Positions 7,588-9,000 of a stretch of 9,000 nt of DNA are shown in pieces. Every line of letters begins with the position of its first letter. The first letter of the stretch is position 1. Source of the DNA: Pseudomonadota bacterium (GTDB lineage Bacteria; Pseudomonadota; Gammaproteobacteria; Burkholderiales; Ferrovaceae); NCBI GenBank assembly GCA_021828575.1, contig JAJZEL010000229.1, forward strand, positions 1,327-10,326. The letters run 5' to 3'. The position numbers and the translations under genes were made by a program. The notes beneath the pieces are model-generated. The model did not search any database, had not been told where the DNA came from, and saw nothing but the letters and a program-made list of their open reading frames with translations.

Positions 7588-7611
7588 GGGCAAAAAGCGG
7601 GAATGATCCAT

Positions 7612-8457
7612 ATGGATAACATGGAAACACGGTACCTGGCTCTGTTGCGTCACGTCCTCGAGCAGGGAGTCCGCAAAGGAGATCGTACCGGCACGGGCAC
7701 CCTTTCCGTATTCGGCTACCAGTACAGGCATGACCTCAGCCAGGGATTTCCCCTGCTGACCACCAAGAAACTGCACGTGAAATCCATTCTTCACGAACTG
7801 CTCTGGTTTCTAAAGGGGGAAACCCGCATCGATTACCTGAAAGCCAACGGAGTCAGCATCTGGGATGAGTGGGCCACGGAAAACGGTGATCTTGGCCCAG
7901 TATACGGTGCTCAATGGCGTCACTGGAAAGGAGCAGACGGGAACACCCATGACCAGGTGACAGCGCTGGTGAGAGGGCTGCGCAAAAACCCCAATAGCCG
8001 CCGGCACATCATCAATGCCTGGAACGTGGCCGACCTGCCCGACGAGAGTAAATCACCCCGGCAAAATGCTCTTGAAGGACGAATGGCCCTGGCACCCTGT
8101 CACGTGATGTACCAATTTTACGTAGCGAATGGGCGCTTAAGCTGCATGATGACACAACGGTCGGCCGACTGTTTTCTGGGCGTGCCCTACAACACAGCCA
8201 GCGTGGCATTCCTGACCCACATGGTGGCCCAGCAGTGCGACCTTGAACCCGGCGAAGTGGTGCACAGCTTCGGGGATGCCCACCTGTATCTGAACCATCT
8301 GGAGCAAGTGAAGCTGCAATTGTCTCGCGTCCCGCGACAACTGCCACGCCTGACCATCCTTCGGCGACCGGACTCCATCTTCGATTACCAACACGATGAC
8401 TTCAGGCTGGAAGATTACGATCCCCACCCGGCCATATCGGCCCCCATTTCCGTCTAA
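7612..8457 (+). CDS. thyA: Thymidylate synthase ThyA
   Basis: ThyA methylates dUMP to dTMP using methylenetetrahydrofolate. From the ATG at 7612 the product has 281 residues. Visible landmarks are DRTGTGT (24-30, phosphate-binding Arg25), FPLLTTKK (46-53), HELLWFL (61-67), WDEWATENGDLGPVYG (84-99), the arginine pair Arg130-Arg131, MALAPCH with the catalytic Cys163, QRSADCFLGVPYN with Arg183, Asp186 and Asn194, HLYLNH (224-229) and the end YDPHPAISAP. It is longer than E. coli ThyA (264), mainly through about 14 extra residues (143-156) before MALAPCH, an insertion known in other bacterial ThyA proteins. The ATGs at 7603 and 7621 are alternatives. I prefer 7612 because CGGGA lies nine bases upstream, but 7621 aligns equally well. 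In-frame codons further upstream overlap the divergent peptidase gene and look non-coding. Its stop overlaps the clpA stop. Confidence 0.97.
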   Translation: MDNMETRYLALLRHVLEQGVRKGDRTGTGTLSVFGYQYRHDLSQGFPLLTTKKLHVKSILHELLWFLKGETRIDYLKANGVSIWDEWATENGDLGPVYGAQWRHWKGADGNTHDQVTALVRGLRKNPNSRRHIINAWNVADLPDESKSPRQNALEGRMALAPCHVMYQFYVANGRLSCMMTQRSADCFLGVPYNTASVAFLTHMVAQQCDLEPGEVVHSFGDAHLYLNHLEQVKLQLSRVPRQLPRLTILRRPDSIFDYQHDDFRLEDYDPHPAISAPISV

Positions 8458-9000
8458 TGCACCGGTTCCGTGCGGTCTTCCTCAAAGGACAGCAGCACGT
8501 TTTCTGAATCGTCCAATCCGATGGTGACTTTGCCACCGGACACCAACCGACCAAACAACAGTTCGTCGGCCAAGGCACGACGTATGGTGTCCTGGATGAG
8601 GCGCGACATGGGGCGCGCACCCATGAGGGGATCAAATCCCTTCTGCGCCAAGTAATGACGCAGAGAATCCGAGAACGTTGCCTCCACCCGTTTCTCGTGC
8701 AATTGCGATTCCAACTGCATGAGAAACTTGTCCACCACTTTCATGATGATGTCTTCTCCCAAGGGCGCGAAGGAGATGACAGCATCCAGGCGGTTGCGAA
8801 ATTCCGGGCTGAACATTCGCTTGATATCCTTCATTTCGTCACCTGTACGCTCTCCCGTCACGAACCCCATCGTGGTACGGGTCAAGGCATCAGCACCGGC
8901 ATTGGTGGTCATGATGATGGCCGTATTCCTGAAATCCGCCTTGCGGCCATTGTTGTCCGTCAATGTGCCATGATCCATCACTTGCAACAGGATGTTGAAA
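8454..9000 (-). CDS. clpA: ATP-dependent Clp protease ATP-binding subunit ClpA (C-terminal part)
   Basis: ClpA is the AAA+ unfoldase that feeds substrates to ClpP. Only the last 181 codons are visible; the 5' end lies beyond the right edge. The segment covers the end of the second AAA+ module: FNILLQVMDHGTLTDNNGR, sensor-1 region IIMTTNAG, the arginine-finger motif SPEFRNRLD, and the sensor-2 motif GARPMSR in the small domain. It ends ELLFGRLVSGGKVTIGLDD and a short acidic tail. ClpA is chosen over ClpB and ClpC because the small domain and C-terminus follow E. coli ClpA closely and a ClpP-docking loop is present. That loop reads MGF (8862-8870), where E. coli ClpA has IGL. The stop TAG overlaps the thyA stop in the convergent direction. 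clpS, usually just upstream of clpA, would lie outside the window. Confidence 0.95.
   Translation of the reverse strand, partial: FNILLQVMDHGTLTDNNGRKADFRNTAIIMTTNAGADALTRTTMGFVTGERTGDEMKDIKRMFSPEFRNRLDAVISFAPLGEDIIMKVVDKFLMQLESQLHEKRVEATFSDSLRHYLAQKGFDPLMGARPMSRLIQDTIRRALADELLFGRLVSGGKVTIGLDDSENVLLSFEEDRTEPVH

Noticed and set aside
7507..7611. Upstream in-frame extension of thyA to an ATG at 7507
   Set aside because: It would add 35 residues with no counterpart in ThyA and would overlap the start of the divergent peptidase gene. The family N-terminus begins around METRYLALLRHVL.
8431..8473. Small inverted repeats around the thyA/clpA ends (GGCC-ATATC-GGCC and GCAC...GTGC) as terminators
   Set aside because: Stems are only about four base pairs and neither is followed by a T-tract on the relevant strand.
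1..9000. Search for CRISPR arrays, insertion sequences, toxin-antitoxin or defence genes, tRNA or rRNA
   Set aside because: None seen. The window is almost fully occupied by conserved housekeeping genes with uniform composition.

Overview
This 9 kb window is a densely packed stretch of bacterial core genome. It looks like a proteobacterium, most probably a betaproteobacterium. I infer that from the RimP and IF2 sequences (for example LEVSSPGLDRPL in RimP and the KARTIQVEVRKKRVLVK block in IF2), the gene order, and an even, moderately GC-rich composition throughout. There is no sign of mobile DNA, CRISPR, rRNA or tRNA genes, phage or foreign composition. No stretch longer than about 80 bases lacks a gene.

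From right to left on the minus strand, positions 5975 to 16 carry the classical nusA-infB translation/transcription operon in its conserved order: rimP, nusA, infB, rbfA, truB. Gaps are 12, 25 and 6 bases, then rbfA and truB overlap. Nine bases at the left edge may be the first codons of another gene of the operon. The products work around the ribosome and RNA polymerase: RimP and RbfA mature the 30S subunit, IF2 delivers initiator tRNA, TruB makes tRNA pseudouridine 55, and NusA controls pausing, termination and antitermination.

Upstream, also on the minus strand, is an M17-family aminopeptidase (6056-7549). It is followed by a clear hairpin plus T-tract terminator (6004-6030) that sits directly in front of rimP. 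Divergent to the peptidase, across about 60 bases, is thyA (thymidylate synthase, plus strand, 7612-8457). The last 547 bases hold the C-terminal part of clpA (ClpP unfoldase subunit) on the minus strand. It converges on thyA so tightly that the two stop codons overlap.

I did not find a previously undescribed system here. The points worth a second look are local: where the rimP operon promoter lies relative to the terminator, the overlapping thyA/clpA stops, the MGF version of the ClpP-docking loop in ClpA, and the divergent M17 peptidase.
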